A stretch of DNA of 64,000 nucleotides, taken from positions 44,821,627 to 44,885,626 of the forward strand of contig OW387147.1 in assembly GCA_936440205.1 (NCBI GenBank). The letters run 5' to 3'. The notes under the pieces were generated by a model. The model searched no databases. It was not told the DNA's origin and saw only the letters and a program-made list of their open reading frames with translations. A program made the translations under genes and the position numbers. Origin of the DNA: Lepidonotus clava (lineage: Eukaryota > Annelida > Polychaeta > Phyllodocida > Polynoidae). Shown piece by piece: positions 22,497-34,200 of this stretch; position 1 is the first letter of the stretch, and the number at the start of each line of letters is the position of its first letter.

Positions 22497-25400
22497 ATGG
22501 CAGAGGGAATAGGCAGGCAGAATGTGCCATCCATGAATTGGCAGGCCACTGATTTGGACAGGGAGTGGGCCAGGTTTAAGCAACATTGCCAGTTTACCTT
22601 CAAAGGACCCTTGGCAGGGAAGACTGAAGTGGAGAAAGTGAACTATTTAATGACATTCATAGGTGATAAAGGCCGTGAGGTGTACGGCACATTCCAGTGG
22701 ACTCCGGCTGCAGGAGACAACCCAGCGGAGAATGACACCCTGGAAGGAGTTTATAATAAATATGCAGACTATGTGAAGCCGAAAAGGAACGAAATTAGGG
22801 CCACTGTGAATTTTAATCGTCGTAGGCAGGAGCCGAACGAGCGATTCGACGAATTCGTGACCGCGCTGCGTATCCTGGTGAAGGACTGCGGGTACGGCAC
22901 GTTGGAGAACCGGATGCTGAGGGACGCCATCGTCCTACGATCCAGACACCCAGCTGTGATGGAGAAGTGCTTCGACAAGGGGGAGGAGCTGACGCTGGAT
23001 ATGGCCATCAACATTGGCCGCAACTACAAGACATCGCAGGAGAGTATCCGAGTAGTGGGTATCGACGAGGACAAGAAAGTTCACGCGGTGCGAAGCCACC
23101 AGAAACCCCCGACATGGAAGAAGAAGGCCCCGGAGAAGTCTGCTAAAGCTAAGGTGGACACGTCAGGAGAGTGCGGCAGGTGCGGCTACGAGTCAACCCA
23201 CAATAAATGTCCAGCCTTAGGCGCCACCTGTAATTTCTGTAAGAAGCAGGACCACTTCGCGAAAAAGTGTAACTTCAAGAAGAATAGGGCGAAACGCGCG
23301 GCGCACGCGATTGAAGAAGAAGACGACGATGTGAGCAGTAGCAGTGATGAGGGCGGCTACGCTCATTTGGTGCATACCGTGCATCAGGTGAGAGGTGACG
23401 AACGGGACGAATGGTGGGAAACGCTCAAGATAGGTGACCTGAGAGTGAAAACTCAGCTGGACACAGGAGCGGCGAAATCATTTATGTCGGAGAAAACGTA
23501 CTACAGTATGGACGAGAAGCCCCCGATTCGACCGACGAAGAGTGTCTACCACTCCTACACGCAACACCCCATCCCGCTGCTGGGAACCGTGGTGGTTCCA
23601 GTGACATGGAAAAACAACATCGTGGACGTCAAGTTTAACGTGACAAAACAGGACCAGAGTCCCCTGCTCTCGGGATCTGCCTGTACGGATCTAGGCCTCC
23701 TGCAAAGGATCCACATGATCGACAAAGGGATAGACAGTTATCCGGAACTGAAGAGCGCGACAGGATGTCTGCCGGGCGTTTATTCGCTAAAGGTGGACCC
23801 GACGGTAGAGCCAGTTGTCCATGGCCCGAGACGACAGCCACACGCCTTGAGGGAGAAAATCGTCGCGAAACTCAAGGAAATGGAAGACGATCGTCATATC
23901 GTGAAAGTAACGGAGCCGACGGACTGGGTGAACTCCATGGTCGTAGTGGTCAAGAACGACAAGGTGAGGATCTGTTTAGATCCGCGCGACCTGAACAAGG
24001 CCGTGAAGAGGGAACACTACCCGACACCGACCGTGGAAGAGATAGTCGCGTCGATGCCCGACGCGAAGGTGTTCTCCGTCGTGGACGCGAAATCGGGATT
24101 TCTACAAATCGAACTGGACTACGAGTCAAGTTTGCTGACGACCTTCAATACCCCGGTAGGACGGTACCGTTGGCTGAGGTTACCGTTCGGCATAAAATCA
24201 GCGCCCGAAATCTTTCAAAGGATTATGGACACGATGTTAGAAGACATCGACGGTGCACGCGCTGTAATGGATGACGTCCTGGTCGCAGGGCGAAATAGGA
24301 AACACCATGACGCGATCATGGAGAAGGTAGTTAGGAAGGCCACTGAGTGGAATCTCAAGTTGAACTTTGAGAAGTGCCAGATACGTAAAACCAGTGTGAA
24401 GTACGTCGGGCACGTCGTGTCTTCTGAGGGACTGAAGATTGACCCCGACAAAGTTAGGGCAGTACGTGAAATGCCCGAGCCAGAGTCAAAGGAGGACGTA
24501 CAGCGCTTTCTAGGATTTGTGCAGTATATCGCCAAGTTTATTCCTGGCCTTAGCGAAGTTGACGGTCCTCTACGTGAGTTGACCAAGAAGGAGGTGGAGT
24601 TCGTGTGGGAAGATCCCCAGCGAAAGAGCTTTCAGAAGCTCAAGGACCTGTGTTGTGAAGCACCGGTTCTGGCATTCTACGACGTGAACAAGCCCGTCAG
24701 GATTCAGTGCGACGCCTCGAGCTACGCAGTGGGAGGAGTTCTACTGCAGGACGATAGGCCGGTGGCGTACACATCGCGAGCGCTGACCGAGACCGAAAAG
24801 AACGGCTACGCGCAGATTGAGAAGGAGACCCTTGCGATAGTCCACTGTTGCAAGAAGTTTCACCATTACATCTTCGGGAAGGAAGTGCTGATCGAAAGTG
24901 ACCACAAACCTCTACAGGCGATATTCACCAAGCCCCTACTAGCAGCACCGATGCGGCTGCAAACTATGATGTTACGACTGCAGCCGTACGACCTTAACGT
25001 CTGCTACAAACCAGGGAAGGAGATCCCTATGGGCGACACTCTGAGTCGGGCAAACCTGCCAGACACAGAGCCAGACGTCAAGCCTGTGAGTGTGAACATG
25101 GTAAACTACATCGCAGTCACCCCGACTAGATATCGCGGCTTCCAAGAGGCGACCGCGAACGAGCTGTACCAACTCTACCAGATCATCATGAAGGGTTGGC
25201 CAGACACCAAGGACCAAGTGCCACACAGCGTCCGACAGTATTGGACGAACAGGGATGAGCTCTCAGTCTCCGACGGCATTATCTACAAAGGTATGCGAAT
25301 CGTTGTACCACCGAGCCTGAGACCCGAAATGTTGCGACAATTCCACGAGACGCACATGGGAGTCAACAAATGTAAGCAGAGGGCACGTGAAGCGCAGTAT

Positions 25401-26552
25401 TGGCCAGGAATGGGTCAACAAATCCAGGACATGATCAGCGACTGTGTATTGTGTAACACATACCAGAGCAAGCAACCTGCGGAGACGCTTCGTCCGACCC
25501 CTACCCCTGAACGACCCTGGCAGGAGATCGCCAGCGACATCTTTGAATGGCACGGTGTGAATTATCTACTCACTGTGGACTATATGTCGAAATTTATCGA
25601 AGTCGACAAACTGCAAGATATGTCCAGCGCCTCTACGATTGACGCGCTGAAACGTCAGTTCGCCGTGCACGGGCTACCCGAAGTGATACGATCCGACAAC
25701 GGGCCCCAGTACTCCTCGCGCGAGTTTCAGGATTTCTGTGCGAAATTCAACATTATGCACGTGACGTCATCACCCGGCTTCCCACAGTCTAATGGAGAAG
25801 CTGAAAGGGCGGTCCAAACGGTGAAACGATTATGGACCAAATCGGAGGACAAGCACATGGCCTTATTAGACTATAGGACCACACCCCTAGAGAGCTGCGG
25901 CCTATCTCCAGCGCAGTTAAGCATGGGCAGACGACCGAGGAACAGCCTGCCGATCGCGAAAGGTCTACTAGAGCCGAGGCCTTACAACCTACAGGAGGTG
26001 AGGAAGGCGTTGGATCAGAACAAGTCCAAGCAGAAAGTGTACTACGACGCCAAGCACGCGAAGGACTTACCCGCGTTGGAACCAGGAGACCCGGTCCGTA
26101 TGACCCCTCTCCCGGATACGAAGCAGTGGTTACCTGCCACCGTCGTCAGTCACCATGACAACGCACGCTCGTATGTCGTGGAGTACGCAGGTAGAAAATA
26201 CCGCCGCAACAGGAAACATCTGCGGCTGTCCACTCATCAAGGAAATGTGGTACCGCCCCCAGCGCCTAGGAGTGAACGCAGCGTACCAGTGGTACCCCCC
26301 AATGTACCACCACCCAGTGTGCCAGTCAAGGAAAAGGCACCTGCTGTGAAACCACCAGTGGTTGCCCCTAGCGCAGTCACTCAGTCAGTGGTTGCCCCCA
26401 GTGCAGTCACTCAGTCAGCTGCACCAACCACACCGAAAACCCCTAAAGCTATGCCCCGTGTCCCTACCCATACCCCTACACCGAGTGGTAGTGACACAAT
26501 CCGCACTAAAAGTGGCCGAGTGAGCAGGCCACCCAAGAAGCTGGATCTTTAA
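22497..26552 (+). CDS. Gag-Pol polyprotein of the Ty3/Gypsy element
   Basis: 1,351 codons in one frame. Approximate order: Gag (1-220) with two zinc knuckles (CGRCGYESTHNKC and CNFCKKQDHFAKKC, ~228-260); aspartic protease (LDTGAAKSFMS, ~318); reverse transcriptase (RICLDPRDLN, LPFGIKSAPEIFQR, VMDDVLVAG, ~430-610); RNase H (CDASSYAVGG, ESDHKPL); integrase with an HHCC finger (HETHMGVNKC ... CVLC) and DDE core (DIFEW, RSDNGPQYSS, SNGEAERAVQ). The C-terminus is a GPY/F-like module and a Pro/Val-rich tail. Gag and Pol are fused with no frameshift signal. The double knuckle and domain order fit the mag/SURL lineage known from echinoderms and other animals. Confidence 0.95.
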   Translation: MAEGIGRQNVPSMNWQATDLDREWARFKQHCQFTFKGPLAGKTEVEKVNYLMTFIGDKGREVYGTFQWTPAAGDNPAENDTLEGVYNKYADYVKPKRNEIRATVNFNRRRQEPNERFDEFVTALRILVKDCGYGTLENRMLRDAIVLRSRHPAVMEKCFDKGEELTLDMAINIGRNYKTSQESIRVVGIDEDKKVHAVRSHQKPPTWKKKAPEKSAKAKVDTSGECGRCGYESTHNKCPALGATCNFCKKQDHFAKKCNFKKNRAKRAAHAIEEEDDDVSSSSDEGGYAHLVHTVHQVRGDERDEWWETLKIGDLRVKTQLDTGAAKSFMSEKTYYSMDEKPPIRPTKSVYHSYTQHPIPLLGTVVVPVTWKNNIVDVKFNVTKQDQSPLLSGSACTDLGLLQRIHMIDKGIDSYPELKSATGCLPGVYSLKVDPTVEPVVHGPRRQPHALREKIVAKLKEMEDDRHIVKVTEPTDWVNSMVVVVKNDKVRICLDPRDLNKAVKREHYPTPTVEEIVASMPDAKVFSVVDAKSGFLQIELDYESSLLTTFNTPVGRYRWLRLPFGIKSAPEIFQRIMDTMLEDIDGARAVMDDVLVAGRNRKHHDAIMEKVVRKATEWNLKLNFEKCQIRKTSVKYVGHVVSSEGLKIDPDKVRAVREMPEPESKEDVQRFLGFVQYIAKFIPGLSEVDGPLRELTKKEVEFVWEDPQRKSFQKLKDLCCEAPVLAFYDVNKPVRIQCDASSYAVGGVLLQDDRPVAYTSRALTETEKNGYAQIEKETLAIVHCCKKFHHYIFGKEVLIESDHKPLQAIFTKPLLAAPMRLQTMMLRLQPYDLNVCYKPGKEIPMGDTLSRANLPDTEPDVKPVSVNMVNYIAVTPTRYRGFQEATANELYQLYQIIMKGWPDTKDQVPHSVRQYWTNRDELSVSDGIIYKGMRIVVPPSLRPEMLRQFHETHMGVNKCKQRAREAQYWPGMGQQIQDMISDCVLCNTYQSKQPAETLRPTPTPERPWQEIASDIFEWHGVNYLLTVDYMSKFIEVDKLQDMSSASTIDALKRQFAVHGLPEVIRSDNGPQYSSREFQDFCAKFNIMHVTSSPGFPQSNGEAERAVQTVKRLWTKSEDKHMALLDYRTTPLESCGLSPAQLSMGRRPRNSLPIAKGLLEPRPYNLQEVRKALDQNKSKQKVYYDAKHAKDLPALEPGDPVRMTPLPDTKQWLPATVVSHHDNARSYVVEYAGRKYRRNRKHLRLSTHQGNVVPPPAPRSERSVPVVPPNVPPPSVPVKEKAPAVKPPVVAPSAVTQSVVAPSAVTQSAAPTTPKTPKAMPRVPTHTPTPSGSDTIRTKSGRVSRPPKKLDL

Positions 26553-26852
26553 GAAGTTGGCCCAGAAAATCTGGTGACATTTGATTGCATAGTCTGTGTG
26601 CTTAAACATGTCTAATCATGTCTTCATTTCAGCTTGTGAGAAAAGACTTTTGAAATACTGATAGCATAACTAAGATCTAAAATATATCTCATAAGTATAA
26701 GTACTTTAAAATATTACATTCAACCCAAAGACATTGGCCTTAAGAAGACTAGAAGAAAAGACATTTCTTTATTGAAAAGACATTTATTTACATGTCATGT
26801 CGCTATTCACATGTATGTGGTAGATTTATCCTCTAAAAGATAAAAAGGGAGA

Positions 26853-26960
26853 TGTAACGAGCTTTACGACTTTTACGACATACCGCCGCTCGACGGCTAT
26901 AACGATTTACGGTATATAAACGACTTGTCACGCAACCCGACTTCCCACGACTTCTTTACA
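26853..26960 (+). repeat. 3' LTR of the Ty3/Gypsy element
   Basis: 108 bp, almost identical to the 5' LTR, preceded by the purine-rich tract and followed by the GTCAT duplication. Confidence 0.95.
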
Positions 26961-27037
26961 GTCATAGTACGACTACTGCAATTTTTGATGTTTTGACAAC
27001 TTTATTTGATAATTGGAATAAGAAGAAATGGTGACAG
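26961..27037 (+). mobile_element. Dead LINE, continuation after the LTR insertion
   Basis: With one GTCAT copy removed, the RT frame of the upstream LINE continues as HSTTTAIFDVLTTLFDNWNK, matching the position of FSTISAICSLLNEVYNTF in the LINE at 33-36 kb. It stops at the start of the minisatellite, so the 3' part of this LINE is missing. Confidence 0.8.
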
Positions 27038-27039
27038 GA

Positions 27040-27240
27040 CACTTACCCCCCGGACACTTACCCCCTAGGACACTTACCCCCTGGACACTTACCCTCCGGA
27101 CACTTACCCCCTGGACACTTACCCCCCGGACTCTTACCCCCTAGGACACTTACCCCCTAGGACACTTACCCCCTAGGACACATACCCCCTGGACACTTAC
27201 CCCCTAGGACACTTACCCCCTAGGACACTTACCCCCCAAC
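27040..27240 (+). repeat. Minisatellite, GGACACTTACCCCCT unit
   Basis: About 12 units of 14-19 bp built on GGACACTTACCCCC with an optional CTA. It directly follows the truncated LINE. Confidence 0.95.
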
Positions 27241-27400
27241 CTAAAAACTGTGGAAAATAGTGACTAGGAATAGGGACGAGTTAGCCTTTTAGGTATGAAT
27301 CCTAAAGAACTATTAGAAGACAGGGATATATATCTAGTTTTCTCCCCATTATTAAAAACTGTGGAAAAATTACAAGAGATCTAATCTAAAGCCCGTACCC
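27241..27400 (+). repeat. Partial family I repeat and single family H end
   Basis: 27,241-27,372 matches the AAAACTGTGG and TTAGCCTTTTAGGTATGAAT blocks of family I. Around 27,385-27,410 AAAGCCCGTACCCACTAGGC is one terminus of family H with no partner found. Confidence 0.5.
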
Positions 27401-27832
27401 ACTAGGCGATATTTCAAGGTGGCTCCCCCTCCAGATTTGATAGTTATGCCTCAGAGGTGCCTCACACCAAATTTGGTGCTTTTATCTGGTCTCTAACAAA
27501 AATTATGTTAACACTACAGGGGAAATATCAGGTTAACACAAGAAGATTTTGTTTACTTTAATTATTTCCTTTATTCACGCATTCATGATTTTAAGGATTG
27601 TGGATTTCATAAGTGTCAGTACCCTAAACCATTGTTATCAGCATCATAAACCTTGATTGAATCATGTTATACATAATGATTTGAATGTAAATTATGAAAT
27701 GTTTCTCTACTTATTCACATTGATTTAACTGTAACCAGAACCTTGGCAAAATTCAATTAAGAGAAATACATGAGTAACATTTTAAATAGAACTTAATAGT
27801 CACATAATTAAAGCTTCTTTTTCAACCTAAAT

Positions 27833-28228
27833 TTAATCATCGTCGTTTTCATCATTCTGAATAAATCTCCTTGCCAAGGCCTTTGTCCGTGCCCGATAAT
27901 CAAACACTGAAGCCGGGGTGGTCCGTCGGTTAAATTCGTAAAACCACCTCAGAAACCGCCCATCCCGGTGGTACAGGTATGCCCTCCTCTTAAGGTGAAG
28001 TAAATGTGGGTTCACAGTGGGTCGGCGCATCATGATCAGATCATCGTTCCCATTCTCCACACCAGAGGGCGTGGTGGACCTGAGGCGCTCCCTGGCGGAC
28101 ACAAAACGAGGCATGTCGAGAAGCTGGCTACTGGCGCCTGTCGGTCGGGATCGCTGGTTCCCGAAGAGCTGCACGGCCATGGGGAGGGCGGTGAACGGGC
28201 TGGGCTGGAACATGACGAGTGGGGGCTC
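27833..28228 (-). CDS. Secreted 210-residue protein gene, exon 3 (terminal)
   Basis: Acceptor TGTACCCAG|GAGCCC, phase 0, 131 codons then stop. It reads EPPLVMFQPSPFTALPMAVQ..., with the basic/aromatic segment HLLHLKRRAYLYHRDGRF and end FIQNDENDDD. Its head is duplicated near 18.1 kb. Confidence 0.75.
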   Translation of the reverse strand, partial: EPPLVMFQPSPFTALPMAVQLFGNQRSRPTGASSQLLDMPRFVSARERLRSTTPSGVENGNDDLIMMRRPTVNPHLLHLKRRAYLYHRDGRFLRWFYEFNRRTTPASVFDYRARTKALARRFIQNDENDDD

Positions 28229-31200
28229 CTGGGTACAGTGGCCCAGAAATACAAATTAAAACATTTCACGTGTGTCAGCTTAAGGTAGTTCAACTCTGTA
28301 TAAGCGGTTCTTCAAACATACATGTATTGTCTCTCATACTTATGGGAATAGCTACATTCAGATGAAAGCCGAAGGCATTTTAGGACAGATGATATTTAAT
28401 GATAAAGAAGCGCTACATTCAGTTGAAACTACTGTTTGATGATAAAAGAGCTACATTCAGATGAATGATGAAGGTAGGTTTAGACAGATGCCACTGATGC
28501 CATACTATTTCTTGAGAGAAGAGCTACATTCAGATGAGAGATGATGGCATCTTTGGTCATGGACATATGCCTCATTGTTTAATGACAAAACAGATAAATT
28601 CAAATGAGAGATGAAGGCCATTATATAAAGAGGCGAGTGGTAAGAGAATGGTGGCATGTGAACTATTTGTACAAAGGAACATTTTTCATACTGTTGGAGC
28701 ACCGTAGTTCACTGGTATATTTTTTTTTGGACCACCGTACTACTGTGATATTTTTGTTTGTAAATTCTGGGCCACCATAGTACAATGACATTTTTATCTT
28801 TGTACTTTGGGACCACCGTACTAGGGTGATATTTTTATTTTTATACTTCTGGGCCACCGTACCTGTGCCGTTTCGTCGTCGGCCTCCCTCCCGGCAGGGG
28901 TGACGGCGACCGGGGAGGGGGCGGGCGGCGGGGTGGGGCCAGGCCGGGCCGGGGGTCTCTTTGTAAGAGCTGGTGGTCCCACCTCCTCTGACAGACTGTT
29001 TCCTGGAAGCAGAACATGTTTGTTGGATAAGTGATCTAACAAATTAAAGGAATTTAGGCCTATATGTGAAAAGAAGGATAAGGGTTCGAATTTGAAATGA
29101 TTTGTGTCATAATAAATTCAGTGCAATTCACGGCTATGAACTATCATATTGCTGGTGGATATCTAAGAATCAATAAACAGCCGATTTGAGGAAAAAGGGG
29201 GTATTAAGCGTACCCCAGGTTACATCAAACCGAAGTTTATTGGGAAATAATTTTACTGACAAAGGCAACTCATTCTTAAGTTTATTTGCCAATAAAGCAA
29301 CCATAATGAAAAATCATGTGGAAAACAACAATTCAAGTTCATGAAAATTCAAGAAATATAATTGCCTATTTTTCATAGAAACAATGCTAAGGGTCTTTCC
29401 TGACCTTCCCTGTATTGACCGGGAACACGGCCTTTTGATTGGGTCACTAGCGGGTCAATCCCACAATTTAATTTCAAAGTTCATCATGTTTAGACAACAA
29501 TTTTGTTAAGAAATGAATGAGACCGGTTTTTCTACTTCAATCATTTCGTTTTTAGAAACGAGGATGTGCTGCAAGGTGCTATTGATCAATTCATATTTCA
29601 TGGTGCACCCAAATGTCCTTCATCTGCATACTGGGGTAAACATTTTGCGGTTAATTTATAATTTCGATCTTCCCTTACAGACTGTCATTCTCATTATCTC
29701 ATTATTTGAAAAACAGATAGAGCCTATCCTTTTATATGGTAGCCCTTTATGGGGCATATACCCCCAAGCATCTGCACTCTAAAGCTTGCAGGTGAGATGT
29801 TCAACACTAAAGATAAAATATGTGCTACATACAAATGTCTAGAATCGATTGGTGTCACAGATATGGAAATAGTAACATGGATACGTATAAGAGACCACCA
29901 CAATGTAAGGGTCACAGTAAAAAAAACATATCAGATAAGATCAAGATTATAACCAACTTAATGAAATCTTGAGTGACCTTCACTCTTGAGGAAATAGAAA
30001 ATGACATGCCTAACACTGTTGAAAAGCTGCACTTCAACTATTGTAAGTTTGCCTTAGGTGTCTCCAAATATACAAGTATGATGGTTTTTATTATATAATT
30101 AATTAATTATCTTTCCATAATGCGATGTTACTTAGTCTACAGCTAATACTTAAATTTGTTAATAATTGCCAATATCTTGTGTACCTTCTGTAATGTGCAT
30201 ATATCGGCACACTTGGAAGACCATGACTAGTCCTGAAAGTCTCTGCTTTGGAATAAACAAATAAAAAAAAAAGAAAAAAGTACCAAGCTAGCTTTCAGTG
30301 AATTAGGGAGATACCCTCTCCAAATAAGATCAACTGTATTAGCTATCCTATACTGGCTAAGATTAGAACAAGGCACTGAAAGCATTCGTTCGTATAAAGC
30401 ATTTAACTCTATGAAACAAGGTAATCATCTGTGGCTGCAAAACATCCAATCCTTTCTGTGGCATATTGGGTTAGGAAACATCCGGCAACAACCAAGAATA
30501 TGGGAGAAAAAATCATTAAAACAATGCCTAACTGCAAGACTTCAAGACATATATATTCAGTCCTTTGATGCATATTGTATTTCAAAAACTATGACAAATG
30601 CAAGATACTTAATAGCATGTACCATTCAAACCTATATGAAACAAAAGAGTACCTGTCCAAAATACAGTCAGCCAACATTAGGAATATGTTTACAAGAATG
30701 CGAATTGATACCAACTGTACCTCTGACAGCCAGTATAGGAGCTTTAGGAAAAACAAAGTAGAAGACTCATTATGTAAACAGTTGAACAACATACAAACTG
30801 TATCACATGTACTATTCCATTGTAAAAACAGTGACCCAAGGTCAAACAGGATTATATTTGAGGAAAGACTTGGCAGATATGTTCATTCTTATGATATGTT
30901 CTTTGAACAAGAAAAAATTATAATTGTATCAGACCTACAATTCACATGTAAAAACGAAGAGGAAGACAATGCTATTGAATAAATTTGTACATTTGTTAAA
31001 AATACATATCAAATTGTACAACGCCTACCTCAGTGACATGAATGTAATGCTTACATTAGTCAATAACCTTACTAAGGTCCCTGAGATGCAAATAAATTCT
31101 ATAATATTTGCAACATAAATTGAGCTGTAATTGAACAGTATTAATTTAGTGTAATCTGCCTGAAACTTTGTTGAATAACTTCAGATGAACATTTGAAATA

Positions 31201-34200
31201 CGGTATGTATACTCTTTTGACAACGTCATACTACTATCAAGTTTTTTAATCCTTTCAGGCTGGCATTCGATGTCCTCCTAAGTAGCCCTAAGTGTACACT
31301 ATTGATATTTCCCTTTGTCTCTTAACGCTATACTCTCCATTCTTTATAATCATAGCGATTGATTATTTATTTCCACCTAAAGAATATTCTACATGCAAGC
31401 TTATTACATCCTGAAGTTGAAATGAAAATGTGAAATGAAGCCAAAACTAATATATCCTTTCTCATAGGACCAATGCCGAAGGCTGTCAGTCCAACCCATA
31501 ATTTCCAATCCTGCATTTTGATTGGCTGGCAAACGTGTCAACGTGCCAATTGATGAAGTTTAAGAAGTCATAATAATAAGGCAGTGACTAAAGTATATTT
31601 TTGCGATATTTAGGACATGGCACCATATTCAAGCTAGGTAGAGAAACATAAACTTATTGTATGATACAAAGGGCAAGGATGATAGAGAGGGGACAACATT
31701 GGGAACTGTACAAACGTCATGCAATTCCCCTTGACAACAATAATATTCAGTAAGAGTCTATTTCTTAAACAGCTTATTAGTACATTAAAAAAATCTCTCT
31801 TTTCATTTCTGAGTACCATTTACTTTTGAACCTTTTAACCATTGTTTGAGACACCCTGAATGAGTGATCTGGCTTAGTTTGATGTGTTGGTTTCAAAGCA
31901 TGACCACACAAGGCCGACGTAGATTAAGACAGAGTTCCCATTGTACTAGTTGTAACCTAGGTGACCGCCCGACCTCCAAGATTTACGATATCATACGTGA
32001 CTTGAATAGATATATCAAGGTATACGGTAGTTCAAATGAGGTGCATATGTAATATATGTAATGAGACGGTGTTCAAATAATGTCAGTCACATTAAACCAT
32101 CTGACCAACCTTCTTGCCTTATAACTAAGCAATGAATTTTTGCTTACTGTCAATAAAAGTAGCTAAGACTACTAGTTATAATGGTATATATGATATTCCA
32201 TGCATGTATATATGTTATCGGAGCCAAAATCAGGATTATATACATTTACATTTTGAGGAAGTATTCTAATTGGCGATGGGATGTGGGGTAATTGAAGGTA
32301 TCGCTGTTAAGGGCCATACCCACTAGACGATTTTCCCGTCGCCAGGCGCCGGGAAAAACGGCCGTCGTCGTCGCCGGGCAACGGGAAAATCAAGCAAGTT
32401 TGATATTTTGCCAGCGATTTTGCCAGCGATTTTGCCAGCGATTTTGTCGGCGATCCCGTTCCCAGTCGCCAGTCGCGGAGGAAACACCTCATACCCACAG
32501 CAAATCGCCGAGCGACTGACCACCGCCGATTATGTAATTACCCCTCGTTGCTGGTCGCCAGTCGCCGGGTAGATCGCCAAGTGGGTATGGGGCTTTATTC
32601 TAATGACAAGTTTTTTGACAAAAGTATTGAAATACCTCACACTGGCAACCTATTATTGAACAAGTAGAGATATATACATGCATAGCCATACAAAGAACTT
32701 ATTGTAATCATAGACATATTATAGCCTAAATTATGTATTTCTATGTTGTAATATTTATACCAATGATGGTTGTTAAAAGTGTTGTAACACATTATGTAAC
32801 CACATCGTTGGAATTCCAATCGTGGAGACAGGTGATTTATAATCGAACAATTACACGTAGTTTTTAATCATGTCTACCAATATCTGAAAATCTTCTGTCT
32901 TAATTAACAACACGGGAACAGAACTATTTGACGGAGGGTCTTTGACGGATTAGCAAAGTATTGTCGCGGTGTCTCGGGAAATTACAAACGTTTTTTTTTT
33001 TTTTTTTAAATTGATTTTTATTGGGTAAACAGGTTCAGCGTCGCTGATCTTCCACCCGCTCCCACTTTACAATGCCAATTCTAATCTTAGTGGAGCGGGT
33101 ACTAATATAACACTTGACATACCTAGCCTGCCATAAAAATGGCTATGATGAAATGAGAATAATGGAATGAGATGGAATGATTATTAGTTATAAACTTTCT
33201 GGTACGGGTTTAAAATCGATCTACGCAGTGACTTTTTAAAGTAATTTTTACTATTACAAAGTGACAGGTCCACAGTTAGTCCATTCCATTCAACAATTGC
33301 CCTATAAATAGGGTTTCTTGCTATTTTATAATGAGATAGTTTTGGGACCTTATATAATATTCCTGCCCTTCTCCTAGTCACAATATCTCGTGTATCAACA
33401 ATATCCGGATTAAGCTGCAGAGTATAGGCATATTGCAACAAATGCATTCGTCTCCTATGAACTAACCTGAAAAGTTTACAACTATTATGCAACCTGTCAG
33501 TAGAGTCGCGCTGATCAAACGGTTTATTATGTTGGTTGTATACTATCAATAAACCTTGATTTTGAAGTTTTTGGAGACTTTTATTTAAATATACTATATC
33601 CTGATCGTAGACAAAATCTGCATACTCAACTACCGGTAAGATTGTCGATACATAGATTATCCTCGCAACACGAGTGGTAACAAACTGCCTGATTTGTTTA
33701 AATCTATTCAAATGTAATTGTACATTTTTGCCAGTCACTCTATATTGCTCTTTAAAAGATAATTGTTCATCAATTAGTATACCAAGATACTTGTAACTGT
33801 CAACATTTTTCATAAAGTTGTCACCTATTTTAAAAAGATTATTAATTGGTCGGATTTTACTGATCACTGTCGTTCTCATCCACTCAGATTTCTTTACATT
33901 TATGGTTAACAAATTGTCATTACACCAATTTACTATCTTGTCAAGTTCTGATTGAAGTACAGTCCGGTCACTATGATATATGACAGTATCGTCTGCGTAC
34001 AGCTGTATACCACAGTTAACTATTGATGGTAGTTCATTCACATACAAAGAAAATAAGGTAGGACCTAGGATACTTCCCTGTGGAACACCATACGTTATAG
34101 GCAACATATTTGAAGTACAATTGTCCACTTTGACACGTTGAGTCCTATTCGATAGGTAGCTAGTGAACCACTGTATAGTGTGAATATCAAGATTAATTTG

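Larger units (their letters stand above)
22064..26960 (+). mobile_element. Ty3/Gypsy LTR retrotransposon, mag/SURL-like, looks whole
   Basis: A 4,897-bp element made of a 108-bp LTR, leader, one Gag-Pol ORF, a purine-rich tract (26,836-26,852) and a second 108-bp LTR. LTRs begin TG and end CA and differ at about one position, so insertion was recent. A primer-binding-site candidate TGGTGATCAGAAGTGG abuts the 5' LTR; I cannot assign its tRNA. No envelope gene is present. It is inserted in the RT domain of a LINE with a GTCAT target duplication. The very short LTRs are unusual. Confidence 0.95.
28229..28862 (-). mobile_element. Candidate introner: intron 2 with terminal inverted repeats at its splice sites
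   Basis: From the donor inward the transcript strand reads GTACGGTGGCCCAGAAGTA. Reading in from the acceptor side on the other strand gives GTACAGTGGCCCAGAAATA. The first 23 bp agree at 20 positions and the first 36 at about 28. CAG stands at the end of exon 2 and again just before exon 3, as if a 3-bp target duplication supplied the acceptor AG. That is how DNA-transposon introners form spliceable introns. No mobility evidence was found elsewhere in the window. Confidence 0.5.

Noticed and set aside
23765-24274. 169-codon ORF inside the LTR element
   Set aside because: Out-of-frame shadow of the Gag-Pol ORF.
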